A DNA stretch of 61,453 nucleotides from Flammeovirgaceae bacterium (GTDB taxonomy: Bacteria > Bacteroidota > Bacteroidia > Cytophagales > Cyclobacteriaceae), in NCBI GenBank assembly GCA_021299455.1, contig JAJTGQ010000041.1:1-61453 (forward strand), in the 5' to 3' direction. Under the pieces are notes generated by a model. It was not told the DNA's origin, did not search any database, and saw nothing but the letters and a program-made list of their open reading frames with translations. Within the stretch, counting starts at the first letter, position 1; every line of letters starts with the position of its first letter. Of the stretch, positions 1-8,307 are shown in pieces. A program made the translations under genes and the position numbers.

Positions 1-142
1 GAACCGGCATTTGAACGCTGACTTAGAATCGGTTTTCCTGATTACATCTCCAGGTCTTGCAGCAATCAGTTCATCGATCATTCGTGAAGTACATAAATAC
101 AATGGGGACGTGTCCGGATTTCTTCCCTATAAATTAAACTAG
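1..142 (+). CDS. coaD: Pantetheine-phosphate adenylyltransferase, 3' end only
   Basis: Only the last 46 codons are present; the reading frame enters from the left edge (first full codon at base 2). The tail contains ISSSIIREVHKYNGDVSGF, which matches the C-terminal ISSS(I/V)(V/I)RE signature of CoaD and its usual G-D-V-S-G-F/L-V-P ending. CoaD transfers AMP from ATP to 4'-phosphopantetheine in coenzyme A synthesis in the cytoplasm. Its TAG stop overlaps the stop of the convergent Nudix gene within a shared CTAG at 139-142. The assignment rests on a short tail but the motif is distinctive. Confidence 0.85.
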   Translation, partial: NRHLNADLESVFLITSPGLAAISSSIIREVHKYNGDVSGFLPYKLN

Positions 143-816
143 CCAACCTTTTCAGTCTTATAGTATTCTTCGAATACAAACCGTATTGATTTGTAGGAGT
201 TTTCTAATGCGTGATAGACTTCTTTCTGAGTCATCCAACGAAGCTCTTCAATGTCTTCCTCCACACTTGGCTTACTATTCGAATCATCGACCAAAGCCAT
301 TTCATACCATTTGGTTTTTTTGAGCATACTATTCTTATTCATGGTGTAAGTATGCCATGTGGTACATATCTTTTTTCCAAGCTTAACTCGCACATTACAT
401 TCTTCTTCAACCTCGCGAACAGCTGTTTCGGCCGATCGTTCGCCACTCTCGCGCTTTCCCTTGGGCAAATCCCATTTCTTCATGCGGTAAATCATCAAAA
501 ACTTGTCCTTTTTTTTGATCAGACCGCCTGCTGCTTTGATAACCTTAAATTTTCCTTTTAAGTATTTCTTGAACGCCTCATAGTCGTTGATACTGACTGT
601 AAGCGACAACAGGTTGATCGGAACTTTAGAATTAATCAAGTCAAAAACCAGATCCATGTCCTGTACGCTCGCCTGATTTAGCCAGACATGGTGCAGCAGC
701 TTGGCTTTGTTGATGGGTTCCGTGGACGCATTAATCTCAACATTAAAATGCCCAGTTTCAGGCTTTTCTTCAGGAAGTAAGATTCGAACAGGAATATCGT
801 TGATGAACAGGTTCAT
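139..816 (-). CDS. Nudix hydrolase
   Basis: This 225-residue protein has a clear Nudix box at about residues 119-141: G-x5-E-x7-R-E-V-E-E-E-C, where the usual Gly after the EE pair is Cys. The glutamates are the metal-binding residues that cleave nucleoside diphosphates linked to another group. About 95 residues before the Nudix fold form a separate N-terminal region that I cannot assign. The substrate cannot be read from sequence. The gene is convergent with coaD and divergent from pyrE, so a nucleotide-housekeeping role is plausible but inferred. The start is the first Met, with no competing upstream start. Confidence 0.85.
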   Translation of the reverse strand: MNLFINDIPVRILLPEEKPETGHFNVEINASTEPINKAKLLHHVWLNQASVQDMDLVFDLINSKVPINLLSLTVSINDYEAFKKYLKGKFKVIKAAGGLIKKKDKFLMIYRMKKWDLPKGKRESGERSAETAVREVEEECNVRVKLGKKICTTWHTYTMNKNSMLKKTKWYEMALVDDSNSKPSVEEDIEELRWMTQKEVYHALENSYKSIRFVFEEYYKTEKVG

Positions 817-940
817 AGGGTCTGATCTACTTTCTTAAGAAGTTGCAAAAACATAAATTATTCTCATTCCAACAAAACGTTCACGAATAAAAGCTTCCGT
901 AATTGGGCAGTTGCCCGATTCATTATAAATTGCTTGCCTC

Positions 941-1588
941 ATGAGCAGAATAAAGATTCAAAATAAAACAGCCCGAGAAGTAGCTGCAAAGTTACTGGAT
1001 ATTGGGGCGATTAAGTTAAATCATCAAAAACCTTTTACATGGAGTTCTGGTTGGAAATCTCCGATTTATTGTGACAATCGGCTAGCTCTCTCCTATCCTC
1101 CTATCCGATCGTTCATCAAAAAAGCCCTGGCGATGGCCATTCGTGAAAACTTTCCCCAAGCGGAGTGCATTGCCGGTGTAGCCACAGCGGGAATTCCACA
1201 AGGTGCATTGGTGGCAGAAGAATTAGGCCTGCCATTCGTCTACGTTCGCCCTAAACCGAAAGAGCATGGCATGGGCAACTTAATTGAAGGGAAAATTGAA
1301 CTCGATCAAAAAGTCGTTCTGGTGGAGGATCTTATTTCCACAGGCGGCAGTTCTTTAAAAGCAGCACTGGCTATGCGAGAGACAGGCTTTGACGTAATTG
1401 GAATGGTTGCCATTTTTACTTACGGTTTTGACCAGAGCGAAAAGAGCTTCGAAGATGAAAAAGTATCACTCATTTGTCTGAGTGATTTCAATCATCTCCT
1501 TCAAGAAGCTTTAGATAGAAAATACTTAGATGAGAATCAGTTGGTCTATGTCAAATCCTGGCGGCTTGACCCTGCTAACTGGAAGTAG
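941..1588 (+). CDS. pyrE: Orotate phosphoribosyltransferase
   Basis: PyrE joins orotate to PRPP, giving orotidine 5'-phosphate in pyrimidine synthesis. The 215-residue length is normal. The PRPP-binding loop reads VVLVEDLISTGGSS (about residues 128-141), and the catalytic lysine-rich flexible loop region (YVRPKPKEHGMGN) precedes it. The ATG at 941 follows a short AT-rich leader containing TAAATTGC, a possible variant of the Bacteroidota -7 element. The gene stands alone, divergent from the Nudix gene, with a hairpin terminator about 150 bp downstream. Confidence 0.95.
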   Translation: MSRIKIQNKTAREVAAKLLDIGAIKLNHQKPFTWSSGWKSPIYCDNRLALSYPPIRSFIKKALAMAIRENFPQAECIAGVATAGIPQGALVAEELGLPFVYVRPKPKEHGMGNLIEGKIELDQKVVLVEDLISTGGSSLKAALAMRETGFDVIGMVAIFTYGFDQSEKSFEDEKVSLICLSDFNHLLQEALDRKYLDENQLVYVKSWRLDPANWK

Positions 1589-1728
1589 TCATCGATCCGC
1601 TAATGGGTACACAAACTTCAGACCCGACCAGGTCTGATTGACCGCACAGACTTTCACATCTACCAGCCCGTCCCTAAGACCGCCCCAATTTCTTTTGCAA
1701 TGGCCTACCCGGATATCCAGCCATATCC

Positions 1729-1760
1729 AAAAAAAATCCCGACCATTTCTGATCAGGATT
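1729..1760 (-). terminator. Rho-independent terminator after the 1783 lipoprotein gene
   Basis: On the minus strand an 11-bp stem (1735-1745 with 1750-1760, two G-U pairs, loop GAAA) is followed by a run of eight U. It sits 22 bp past the stop of the minus-strand lipoprotein. In the plus direction the same stem is followed by a weaker TTTCTCTTTCTT tract, so it may also stop pyrE transcription. Confidence 0.8.
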
Positions 1761-1782
1761 TCTCTTTCTTAACGACAGCGTA

Positions 1783-2355
1783 TTAATTGCCGCCTTTCCT
1801 TTTTTCCATCTCTTTATCAAACGTATCCTTGAATTTTTCGTAGTCGTAATCAATTTTCAAGCGATCATCTTTGGAAAGACGATCGTTATACTGTTTTACC
1901 AAATCATCCGCAGAAAGCTCCAACGCAATATAGGTTTTGTAGTTACCATCTTTGGTTTGAACCAGTTTTTCGCAGATAGTGCGAATGCCTGTTAAAGATT
2001 GCTCCACCACTTCTCTGTTCAAACTCTCAAACTTCTGCTCTAATTCCTCTTTGCGGTTCATTGACCGAGAGTTCGTGTAGTTATCAGTGACTGTTTTTAC
2101 AGTTGTCTGAATAGCTTGGGCTAGGTCATTTCTTGCATTTGTTAATGCTTTCTTTTTTGACGTTACCTGATCCATACTTTCGCCAATTGAGTTTGCCCTG
2201 AATACTTTATTAGTAGTAAAAAAATCAGGTCCCGAGCAAGGGATAACAACTTCTTTTTCGCCATCAGGAGTAGGCGTTTTTTTCTTGGCACATCCGCTAA
2301 TGATGGCGGCCGCAACTACCATCAGTACTAAAGAGAGATTTGCGATTCGTTTCAT
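1783..2355 (-). CDS. Lipoprotein, LPP20-like
   Basis: This 190-residue protein begins MKRIANLSLVLMV and has a lipobox ending in Gly-Cys at about residue 22, so it should be lipidated and anchored in the outer or inner membrane. I start it at 2355 rather than at the Met eight codons upstream, because only that start puts the basic N-terminus directly before the hydrophobic stretch. The mature part (repeated Lys/Glu/Asn helices, 'NARNDLAQAIQ') resembles LPP20-type lipoproteins and the N-terminal domain of the next gene on the same strand. Function unknown. It probably shares a transcript with the larger lipoprotein 99 bp upstream. Confidence 0.7.
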   Translation of the reverse strand: MKRIANLSLVLMVVAAAIISGCAKKKTPTPDGEKEVVIPCSGPDFFTTNKVFRANSIGESMDQVTSKKKALTNARNDLAQAIQTTVKTVTDNYTNSRSMNRKEELEQKFESLNREVVEQSLTGIRTICEKLVQTKDGNYKTYIALELSADDLVKQYNDRLSKDDRLKIDYDYEKFKDTFDKEMEKRKGGN

Positions 2356-2454
2356 ATTGAATTTAAATTTGGTTAGCAAGTTAGTGAATGCAATTTACAG
2401 GCCACTATTATTTCAAAGTAAAAATACGCCTTAGTAGCCCAGAAACACCAATTT

Positions 2455-3825
2455 TTATTGCAAAATGGAGTTTAGCAGCTCAGGCAACTTTTCTTTTTCT
2501 AAAATTTCAAGCGATTTATTATAAGCTTCCTGGCTGGATCTTTCAAAATCAAGGCTAAAACCCTTAACCCTGTCCAATGTTGTTGTATAAATCTCCCTGT
2601 TATCCTTAACTGCCGCCACCCTGATGACCGCGGTAACATAAGTGATATAGATACTTCCAGAAACGGCTCCTTTTTCAGAGTTTGCATTCACGTCTACCAT
2701 CAGCTCAGCCTTGCTTTTTTCTTCGGTAAATTCAAATCCAGCGTTTGTTAAATAATTTCTGATTCGATTTGTGATTTGCTGGCTTTGCTTAACCGCTCCC
2801 AGGCTTTTTTCGACTGCCGCCAGATAAACTGTTGGCCGTTGTACTTTCAAGAGCACAGTGGCACGTGGCACCACCATGCGTTGCACAATTAATGAATCGA
2901 TGGTGGTGACAGAAGATCCAGCAAAACTAAGTGGATTGACTTTAACAGAAACCGTCTGTTCTAAGTCGCGGGAGCTAATTTTTGTCAGCAAAATTTTTGT
3001 CAGACCATTCCCGTCCGTTTTGTAAGTTGGGAAAACACTACCAGATCCCTTTTCAAATTCCGCTTTCAGCGGCAAGTCTGCAATTACCTTCTTTGTGGCT
3101 TTATCAAAAACTTTGGCAGTAATTGTCTGTTCACTCGTAGAAACCCTGCGATTCAGCGTGATTTGAGATGGATTTAGCGCTATCTCCATTTTGTCAAACA
3201 AAACCTGCATACTGGCAATAATCTCACTGGTCAATAGAATCTCCTTGCCTTCATACTCCAATCGGATGGGTTCTGCTAAGTACTTTTGAATGGCTCTGAA
3301 ACCCTGGTAATAAAAGCCCAAGGCTAAGACTGGTTCTTTATTTCGTTCTGACTCTTTCGCCTTTTTAAAGAAATCGAGACCGATGGAAACAGCATTTCGC
3401 TTTTGTTCGTCTTTAATTTCTTTATAGCGCTGTTTCGAGAGTCTGTAATACACCCAAAAATTTCGTTCGTCTTGCCAGGTATCTACCTGCTCAAATTCCT
3501 CAATTTCATCAGCAGCGGTAGTTTGTATAATCTGCTCATATTTCTCTTGAAATTCTTTGTTGGCATCTATCGAACTCAATACAGAAGAGGATGAGATGTT
3601 AACTTTAATCTCTGATACTAAGTCCTCAAGAGCACTTTTTTTTGCAGCCTGTATGTGATTCGTAACACCGTCTTTCGTGCTACGACCGATCCCAACATAG
3701 TAGGAAGGTTGATTGGGCTTTGCCGCTAACCAATCAGGTTTTGGGTTTTTGTCGTCCTTTTTTGTTGGCGTGCTGACGGGGCTACATGCCACCAAAACAA
3801 AAAGTATAAAAATTGTGTACCTCAC
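2455..3825 (-). CDS. LPP20-family lipoprotein with long C-terminal extension
   Basis: The 456-residue protein has a short signal peptide with lipobox LVAC (Cys14). Residues about 28-150 contain the LPP20-like pattern: D-W-L-A-A-K-P, then YYVGIGRS, then a long Ala-rich helix and an alternating strand. The remaining 300 residues look beta-rich, with Ig-like or regulatory segments around 'TTAKVFDKATKKVIADLPL', and are unassigned. Helicobacter LPP20 is a membrane lipoprotein without a known enzymatic role. The gene leads a probable two-gene unit with the 1783 lipoprotein. A TAGATTTG -7 candidate lies about 60 bp upstream on the minus strand. Confidence 0.75.
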   Translation of the reverse strand: MRYTIFILFVLVACSPVSTPTKKDDKNPKPDWLAAKPNQPSYYVGIGRSTKDGVTNHIQAAKKSALEDLVSEIKVNISSSSVLSSIDANKEFQEKYEQIIQTTAADEIEEFEQVDTWQDERNFWVYYRLSKQRYKEIKDEQKRNAVSIGLDFFKKAKESERNKEPVLALGFYYQGFRAIQKYLAEPIRLEYEGKEILLTSEIIASMQVLFDKMEIALNPSQITLNRRVSTSEQTITAKVFDKATKKVIADLPLKAEFEKGSGSVFPTYKTDGNGLTKILLTKISSRDLEQTVSVKVNPLSFAGSSVTTIDSLIVQRMVVPRATVLLKVQRPTVYLAAVEKSLGAVKQSQQITNRIRNYLTNAGFEFTEEKSKAELMVDVNANSEKGAVSGSIYITYVTAVIRVAAVKDNREIYTTTLDRVKGFSLDFERSSQEAYNKSLEILEKEKLPELLNSILQ

Positions 3826-3887
3826 AAATAGTATTATCAGTTAAACCGTTATCAAATAAACCATATCCATGCCAAAAACACAATTTA

Positions 3888-3895
3888 CAAATCTA
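3888..3895 (-). promoter_or_regulatory. Candidate -7 element for the LPP20 lipoprotein pair
   Basis: The minus strand reads TAGATTTG, an exact fit to TAnnTTTG, 62 bp before the ATG at 3825. No TTG lies at the expected -33 distance, so this is a weak call. Confidence 0.3.
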
Positions 3896-3966
3896 GTGTG
3901 AAATGACTGTTTGTGGGATAATTCTAAATTTTATTATTTAACTTTATACTCGCTAAAAGAACAACT

Positions 3967-4473
3967 ATGAAAACGATTGGAGGGATTGTAACTTTTTTGT
4001 GTTTGGTGAGCGCATGTTCATCAAACGAGAATGTAAGTGAATTTACGGGGAAACAAACAACCTACGCACTTCAAAAGGCCTCACAATATGATGTTTCTGG
4101 AACAGTAGCTTTTAAAGAAAAGAGAGACGGATCGCTAGTTGTGGTGGTAGATCTTACTGGTGTTTCGGGTGACTCCAAATACCCTGTTCATCTACATTTG
4201 GGTGATTTATCAACAATTGGAGCCAGCGTAGCTGCATTGTTAACGCCATTGGCAGGCCAAACCGGGAAAAGTGAAACTACTTTGACCAAACTGGCCGATG
4301 AAACAGCAATAACCTATTCCGATTTGGCCAACCTTGAAGCTTGCATCAAAATACATTTGTCCGATGTGGGCCCCGAAAAAGACATTGTTTTAGCAGCAGG
4401 AAACATTGGTGCGTCAGCAACGAAATCTAATGCCGGGGGCCGTTTAGGTATTGCAACCTGTCAAAGCAATTAG
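3967..4473 (+). CDS. CHRD-like lipoprotein
   Basis: The 168-residue protein starts MKTIGGIVTFLCLVSAC, with a lipobox ending at Cys17. The mature domain has the beta-strand pattern of CHRD or Cu/Zn-superoxide-dismutase-like folds: 'YDVSGTVAFKEKRDGSLVVVV', 'PVHLHLGD' (an HxH pair) and 'CIKIHLSDVG'. There is no complete copper and zinc ligand set, so I do not call it an active SOD. It is probably anchored in the envelope. The stop codon overlaps that of the convergent thioredoxin-fold gene by four bases (TTAG, 4470-4473). Confidence 0.7.
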   Translation: MKTIGGIVTFLCLVSACSSNENVSEFTGKQTTYALQKASQYDVSGTVAFKEKRDGSLVVVVDLTGVSGDSKYPVHLHLGDLSTIGASVAALLTPLAGQTGKSETTLTKLADETAITYSDLANLEACIKIHLSDVGPEKDIVLAAGNIGASATKSNAGGRLGIATCQSN

Positions 4474-5054
4474 TTTTTCGGAATTTCAGAATTAGAAACC
4501 GTCACGTAAGGCGACTTATAGGTCTTCATGAATTCCGCATAAGAATTTTGGCCTTTCTTGTGGTGATTCCCGCCAAAGAAAACCAGATACGGATGAAACT
4601 CTTCCGGCTTCCGATAGCCTGGTATCGGATATACAGCGGTAAAATCCTCTTCTAAAAAAGTAACCGTGGGATAGCTTAGTTGGTTGTTTAGTAAAGCTGC
4701 GGCCAATTGGTGAGTTCCCTTGTTTCCATAGGGAACAAATTTGAATGTGGTTCCATTAAAAACTACATCCGCTGTTTGCTCGGCATCAAATTTCACCGGA
4801 TAGAACTTCTCGTTCAACAGTTTCGCCACGGTAGGATCTGCAAACGTGTTTTTGTCCATGACTTTGCACCACCCGCACCAATCGGTATACACATCAATGA
4901 ATATTTTCCTTTTTTCGGTCTTTGTACGTTCCACCGCTTGTTCAAAGGTCATCCATTTTACTGGCGATGCTCCGTTTAATTCCTGAGCCTGAACGGACTC
5001 AGGGGTCGAATAAATTGCTAGAATAAGTAAGTAGACAATTATTTTGTTGTTCAT
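4470..5054 (-). CDS. Exported thioredoxin-fold protein
   Basis: I place the start at 5054 (MNNKIIVYLLILAIYS), giving 194 residues with a signal peptide ending near 'VQAQ'. Starts further upstream lack a signal peptide, and the best -7 candidate (TAAATTTG, 5089-5082) lies downstream of them. The mature part has the thioredoxin-like redox motif DWCGWCKVMDKNTF and 'NEKFYPVKFDAEQ', as in periplasmic DsbD-gamma or DUF255-like proteins. A role in periplasmic thiol chemistry is likely; the partner is unknown. The tail 'PEEFHPYLVFFGGNHHKKG' is typical of the Bacteroidota family. Confidence 0.8.
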   Translation of the reverse strand: MNNKIIVYLLILAIYSTPESVQAQELNGASPVKWMTFEQAVERTKTEKRKIFIDVYTDWCGWCKVMDKNTFADPTVAKLLNEKFYPVKFDAEQTADVVFNGTTFKFVPYGNKGTHQLAAALLNNQLSYPTVTFLEEDFTAVYPIPGYRKPEEFHPYLVFFGGNHHKKGQNSYAEFMKTYKSPYVTVSNSEIPKN

Positions 5055-5081
5055 GCTGTAATTATTAGGCCTTCCATCCGA

Positions 5082-5089
5082 CAAATTTA
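5082..5089 (-). promoter_or_regulatory. Candidate -7 element for the thioredoxin-fold gene
   Basis: The minus strand reads TAAATTTG, an exact TAnnTTTG match, 28 bp before the chosen ATG at 5054. ATG stands where the -33 TTG is expected. It supports the shorter start of the downstream gene. Confidence 0.4.
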
Positions 5090-5173
5090 AGCAGAAAGAA
5101 GTTCGGATCATTGATAATATTTTAAGGGCTTTTGTAACTAGTTGCAATCCAAAAAGTATTCCATTTACGAAGT

Positions 5174-5386
5174 ATGAAAATCACTAGAAAAGATATTTTG
5201 ACTGTTTTTGGCGTTTTGATGGCCTTTCTGGTTGCTGCAACCCTGCACCTGTCAGAAAGCAGCGCAATCCCCACAGGAATGACCTCTGCTACTTCTGAAC
5301 TTGCCTTTCAAGTAAAGAAAACGAGCCAAAAATTTAAAATTTTAGTACAGCTAAAAAGTCTTTTCAGCCACAGCCATCACCGGTAG
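5174..5386 (+). CDS. Small membrane or exported hypothetical protein
   Basis: This 70-residue frame starts MKITRKDILTVFGVLMAFLVAATLHL, a basic N-terminus followed by one hydrophobic segment (about residues 9-26), then a polar tail rich in Ser, Lys and His. It could be a single-pass membrane peptide or a short exported protein. I recognise no family. Its 3' end overlaps the convergent YkgJ-type gene by 10 bases. Divergent placement from the thioredoxin gene leaves room for a promoter. It may not be real. Confidence 0.4.
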   Translation: MKITRKDILTVFGVLMAFLVAATLHLSESSAIPTGMTSATSELAFQVKKTSQKFKILVQLKSLFSHSHHR

Positions 5387-5946
5387 GCATAGTAGTGCAA
5401 AACCGTTTCGATCGCTTTTCGCATGGCACTATTTATCGGGTAAAACTGGTTTGTTAACTCAAAGTCAATAGAGTGAAGTTGCATATAATACGCACTCATG
5501 ACTGGCATTTCTTCACCCGCTTCAATCTTGCTTTCGGCCAGCTCATAGTTCTCCTTCTGCTCGGTTTTGATAATTTGACAGGTAATCAATTCCTTTTTTG
5601 AATACTTGTTGGTGCGAGCGGAATAGCCGAACAACCTACATATCAACCCTCGATGATGGTATTGCGAGCAAAGGCCTGCACCCGCCTGAGTAGGGTTAAA
5701 AATCAAGCAAATCGAAGAATCGGTAGTTTCCAGCTTCTCGAGCCACTCCTCTGCAAGTTTATTCTGGTAAAGAAAATAGGCAAAGGGAAGAAACTCAAGT
5801 ATCGTTGCTTCAATGTCCGGTTTGGTACAACACTTGCCGCATCCAAATTTGCAGTGCAACCCGGACCAAGATTGAAACGTGGCAATTTCCTTGTCCAGTT
5901 TTTCAAACACCGACTCCACTAAGTTTACTTTCTCTTCCAGGGACAT
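5377..5946 (-). CDS. YkgJ-type cysteine cluster protein
   Basis: The protein carries the cysteine pattern of the YkgJ family (putative zinc- or iron-sulfur-binding): 'CKFGCGKCCTKPDIEAT' near the N-terminus, then C-L-I-F-N at mid-protein, 'GLCSQYHHRGLICRLFG' and a later Cys. I start it at the Met in 'MSLEEKVNLVES' (5946, 189 residues). A start 27 codons earlier would run into the 5' end of the divergent glycosyltransferase. The family is often proposed to bind an Fe-S cluster, but no reaction is established. Confidence 0.75.
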   Translation of the reverse strand: MSLEEKVNLVESVFEKLDKEIATFQSWSGLHCKFGCGKCCTKPDIEATILEFLPFAYFLYQNKLAEEWLEKLETTDSSICLIFNPTQAGAGLCSQYHHRGLICRLFGYSARTNKYSKKELITCQIIKTEQKENYELAESKIEAGEEMPVMSAYYMQLHSIDFELTNQFYPINSAMRKAIETVLHYYAYR

Positions 5947-6029
5947 CCCGCAAATGTAATCCAATGGGCTTATTGTCTTCGTATAGTTGACAGTAAATCC
6001 ATTTGCTAACTTGAGCCGTGAAAGCAAAT

Positions 6030-6743
6030 ATGTCTAACGGAATATCTATCATCATTCCCGCTGTGGATGAGGCCTCGATAATAGCTAGAGCCGTTTTACA
6101 GTTTACCCAACATCCTCACAGCTCATTTTTAGAAGTGATTGTGGTGGATGGAGGAAGCAGAGATCAAACAAAAGAAGTCGCCTTAGAAGCGGGTGCGAAA
6201 GTGATAGAAAGCCCAAAAAGAAACCGAGCTGCGCAAATGAATCTGGGAGCCTGGTCAGCCAAATTTCCTCTTTTGTATTTCGTTCATGCCGATGTTCAAG
6301 TACCAAAAAGCTTTTGTGATGATATTTTTCTTTCTATCAATAACGGCTTTGAGTCGGGTTGCTATAGATCAGACTTTGAAAGCTACCCTGGCTTGATGCG
6401 CTTGAATGCATACATGACTCGTTTTAAGCTACTGACTTTTCGTGGGGGAGATCAAACCTTATTCATTACAAAAAGCGCCTTCGACAAACTAAACGGATTT
6501 GATGAATATTATACGATCATGGAAGACTATGATTTTATTGCGCGGCTTTGGAAAGCAAAAATTCCCTTTGCATTGATTCAAAAAGATGTTGTGATCTCTG
6601 TTAGGAAGTATGAAAAAAACTCATGGTTGCGAGTGCAAATTGCCAATGGCATTGCTATGTTTTTGTTTAAGCAAAAGAAAAGCCCTGAAGTGATTAAAAG
6701 ATACTATCGAAAACTCTTGAACTATCGAGAAGAAAACTACTAG
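6030..6743 (+). CDS. Family 2 glycosyltransferase (TIGR04283-like)
   Basis: The protein begins 'MSNGISIIIPAVDEASIIARA', the beta strand and helix of a GT-A nucleotide-sugar fold. It continues with 'VVDGGSRDQT', a D-x-D equivalent 'HADVQVP' at about residue 90, and 'RGGDQTLFITKSAFDKLNGF'. The pattern fits the TIGR04283 subgroup of GT2, which transfers a sugar to an unknown, often membrane-associated acceptor. I start at 6030 since this Met is the one directly before the first strand. At 237 residues it is full length, with no transmembrane segment seen. Confidence 0.85.
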   Translation: MSNGISIIIPAVDEASIIARAVLQFTQHPHSSFLEVIVVDGGSRDQTKEVALEAGAKVIESPKRNRAAQMNLGAWSAKFPLLYFVHADVQVPKSFCDDIFLSINNGFESGCYRSDFESYPGLMRLNAYMTRFKLLTFRGGDQTLFITKSAFDKLNGFDEYYTIMEDYDFIARLWKAKIPFALIQKDVVISVRKYEKNSWLRVQIANGIAMFLFKQKKSPEVIKRYYRKLLNYREENY

Positions 6744-6770
6744 AAGCGACCTCAAAAATACGTGTAGCCT

Positions 6771-6793
6771 TGTCAGCCTGATCCTGTCGAAGG
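6771..6793 (+). repeat. Degenerate copy of a dispersed 'CTTCGACAGG.TCAGGCTGACA' type motif
   Basis: In the gap between the convergent glycosyltransferase and saccharopine dehydrogenase genes the sequence reads TGTCAGCCTGATCCTGTCGA followed by AGG. From memory it resembles a short intergenic motif scattered through many bacterial genomes (TGTCAG.CTGAGC.TGTCGAAG). A single copy here cannot prove repetition. Confidence 0.4.
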
Positions 6794-6870
6794 CAATTTA
6801 TTTGAAAATCAAGGTTTAGAAATGCTCAACCCGACACGGTTTTATTTTTGAGACAGCCTATAGCCTTCGA

Positions 6871-8205
6871 TCAACTCGTCTCAATAAACCGAATCCCTAA
6901 CTCGGCTAACTCAACCAGCACGGGTTCGTATATCTCTTTTACCACGGGAATCACAACTCCCCTACTCTTGATTTTACCTTGAAGCAACAGCTTTGCTGCG
7001 ATGGCAAGAGGAAGCCCCACTGTCTTCGCCATGGCTGTGTTATTTTTGTTATCTCCCGTTGCGGTAAGGTATGCTTGGATTTCATTAGAAACCCCTCCTT
7101 TTTCATAACGAAAACGGTGCCACATCACAATAAAATCTTTGTCACCAGATTGGAGCTTCCATTTTTTGTTCAGGATGTGCTCCAACACATGTGCCGGAGT
7201 TCCTTTCGTCATTCCAATTTTTTCATCTGTAAAAAAACCACTCCAACGCAACCGCTTCATTTCTTCGCCTTTCGCCTCCAGGCCAAAAGTAGCGGCTATC
7301 ACTTCTTCGGTGGTTTTTCCCGGTTGTGCCTCTACAAAAGCATTGACAAAATCGATATGCCGCATTTCGGCAACGCGATCCATCTCATACCCATCTTCAC
7401 AACAACCCAACTGAACCAACACATTCCATGCACTGCAATAGCCTTTGTTTCTTAATGTACCGCGCAGCATCGTTTTTATGCCCTCCAATCCATAAGTGTC
7501 AAGGTACTTAAGAGAATCCCTATTGGCATACCCCTCGTACTCACCAAACCCCGGGACAGAAACGGGCGTGATGCGCTGAAACAATTGCTGGTAAGGGATA
7601 TACTTGTACACACCCTTTTGCAAATATTTGGCGGTGCTTTGTCCGGCCATCACCACGTTGCGTGGGTTCCAGGTAAATTTATATCTCCACGGGTTTTCGG
7701 GATCTGTTTCGTTGGCGATCAGGCCTCCGGTAAATGACTCAAAAGAATTTAGTTTTCCTCCCTCTTCTTTAATCCGATCAATCACCTGCATGGCGCTCAT
7801 GTGATCGATACCGGGATCGAGCCCACTTTCGTTTAGAAATAGAAGATCTTTTTCCGTTGCCTCGATGTGAAGAGACTTCATTTCGTCAGATACATAACTG
7901 GCTGTTAACAAATGTTTGCGCTCGGCTAAACAAATCTTTGCCACGAGGGGATGAAGATTTGCGGGGATCAGCGAAACAACAATATCTGCAGAAGCAATCG
8001 TGTTGCGACTTGAAGGTTCATCGGTGATATCAAAAGAAACGGGAACGCCATTGCCCGCATTTCCAATTGGCTGAGCCGCAGCTTTTACGTCAACATCTCC
8101 GACAACTATTTGCCAGTTGTTTGTCATTCCAATCTTTAACAGATAGTTAATCAATGAACCGGAGGAGCGGCCAGCGCCCAGAATCAGAATTGTTTTAGAC
8201 CACAT
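6871..8205 (-). CDS. Saccharopine dehydrogenase family protein
   Basis: The 444-residue protein opens with a Rossmann fold, 'TILILGAGRSSGSLINYL', then 'ADIVVSLIPANLHPLVAKICL' and 'FLNESGLDPGIDHMSAMQVI', all typical of saccharopine reductases. It has the full-length C-terminal catalytic domain ('SFTGGLIANETDPENPWRYKF'). The family interconverts saccharopine with glutamate and 2-aminoadipate semialdehyde (lysine catabolism); relatives act in carboxyspermidine synthesis, so substrate is uncertain. It is a single-gene unit, divergent from cytidine deaminase. Confidence 0.9.
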   Translation of the reverse strand: MWSKTILILGAGRSSGSLINYLLKIGMTNNWQIVVGDVDVKAAAQPIGNAGNGVPVSFDITDEPSSRNTIASADIVVSLIPANLHPLVAKICLAERKHLLTASYVSDEMKSLHIEATEKDLLFLNESGLDPGIDHMSAMQVIDRIKEEGGKLNSFESFTGGLIANETDPENPWRYKFTWNPRNVVMAGQSTAKYLQKGVYKYIPYQQLFQRITPVSVPGFGEYEGYANRDSLKYLDTYGLEGIKTMLRGTLRNKGYCSAWNVLVQLGCCEDGYEMDRVAEMRHIDFVNAFVEAQPGKTTEEVIAATFGLEAKGEEMKRLRWSGFFTDEKIGMTKGTPAHVLEHILNKKWKLQSGDKDFIVMWHRFRYEKGGVSNEIQAYLTATGDNKNNTAMAKTVGLPLAIAAKLLLQGKIKSRGVVIPVVKEIYEPVLVELAELGIRFIETS

Positions 8206-8307
8206 AGGAGACAGTATTATTTAACCAGTTCCTAAAGTAAACTAATTTCGCCAAACGTTTCTAAACTGTCGTTGGCTTCGCTATATTTAACACACAACCA
8301 AAGTATT

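Noticed and set aside
1589-1728. Possible RNA gene after pyrE
   Set aside because: Only a short GACCCGACCAGGTC hairpin is seen; there is no tRNA arm pattern and no promoter match.
6979-7455. 158-codon open frame antisense to saccharopine dehydrogenase
   Set aside because: It lies wholly inside a well-supported gene and its product has no domain pattern; two overlapping frames on the same strand are equally open, as expected from biased codon use of the true gene.
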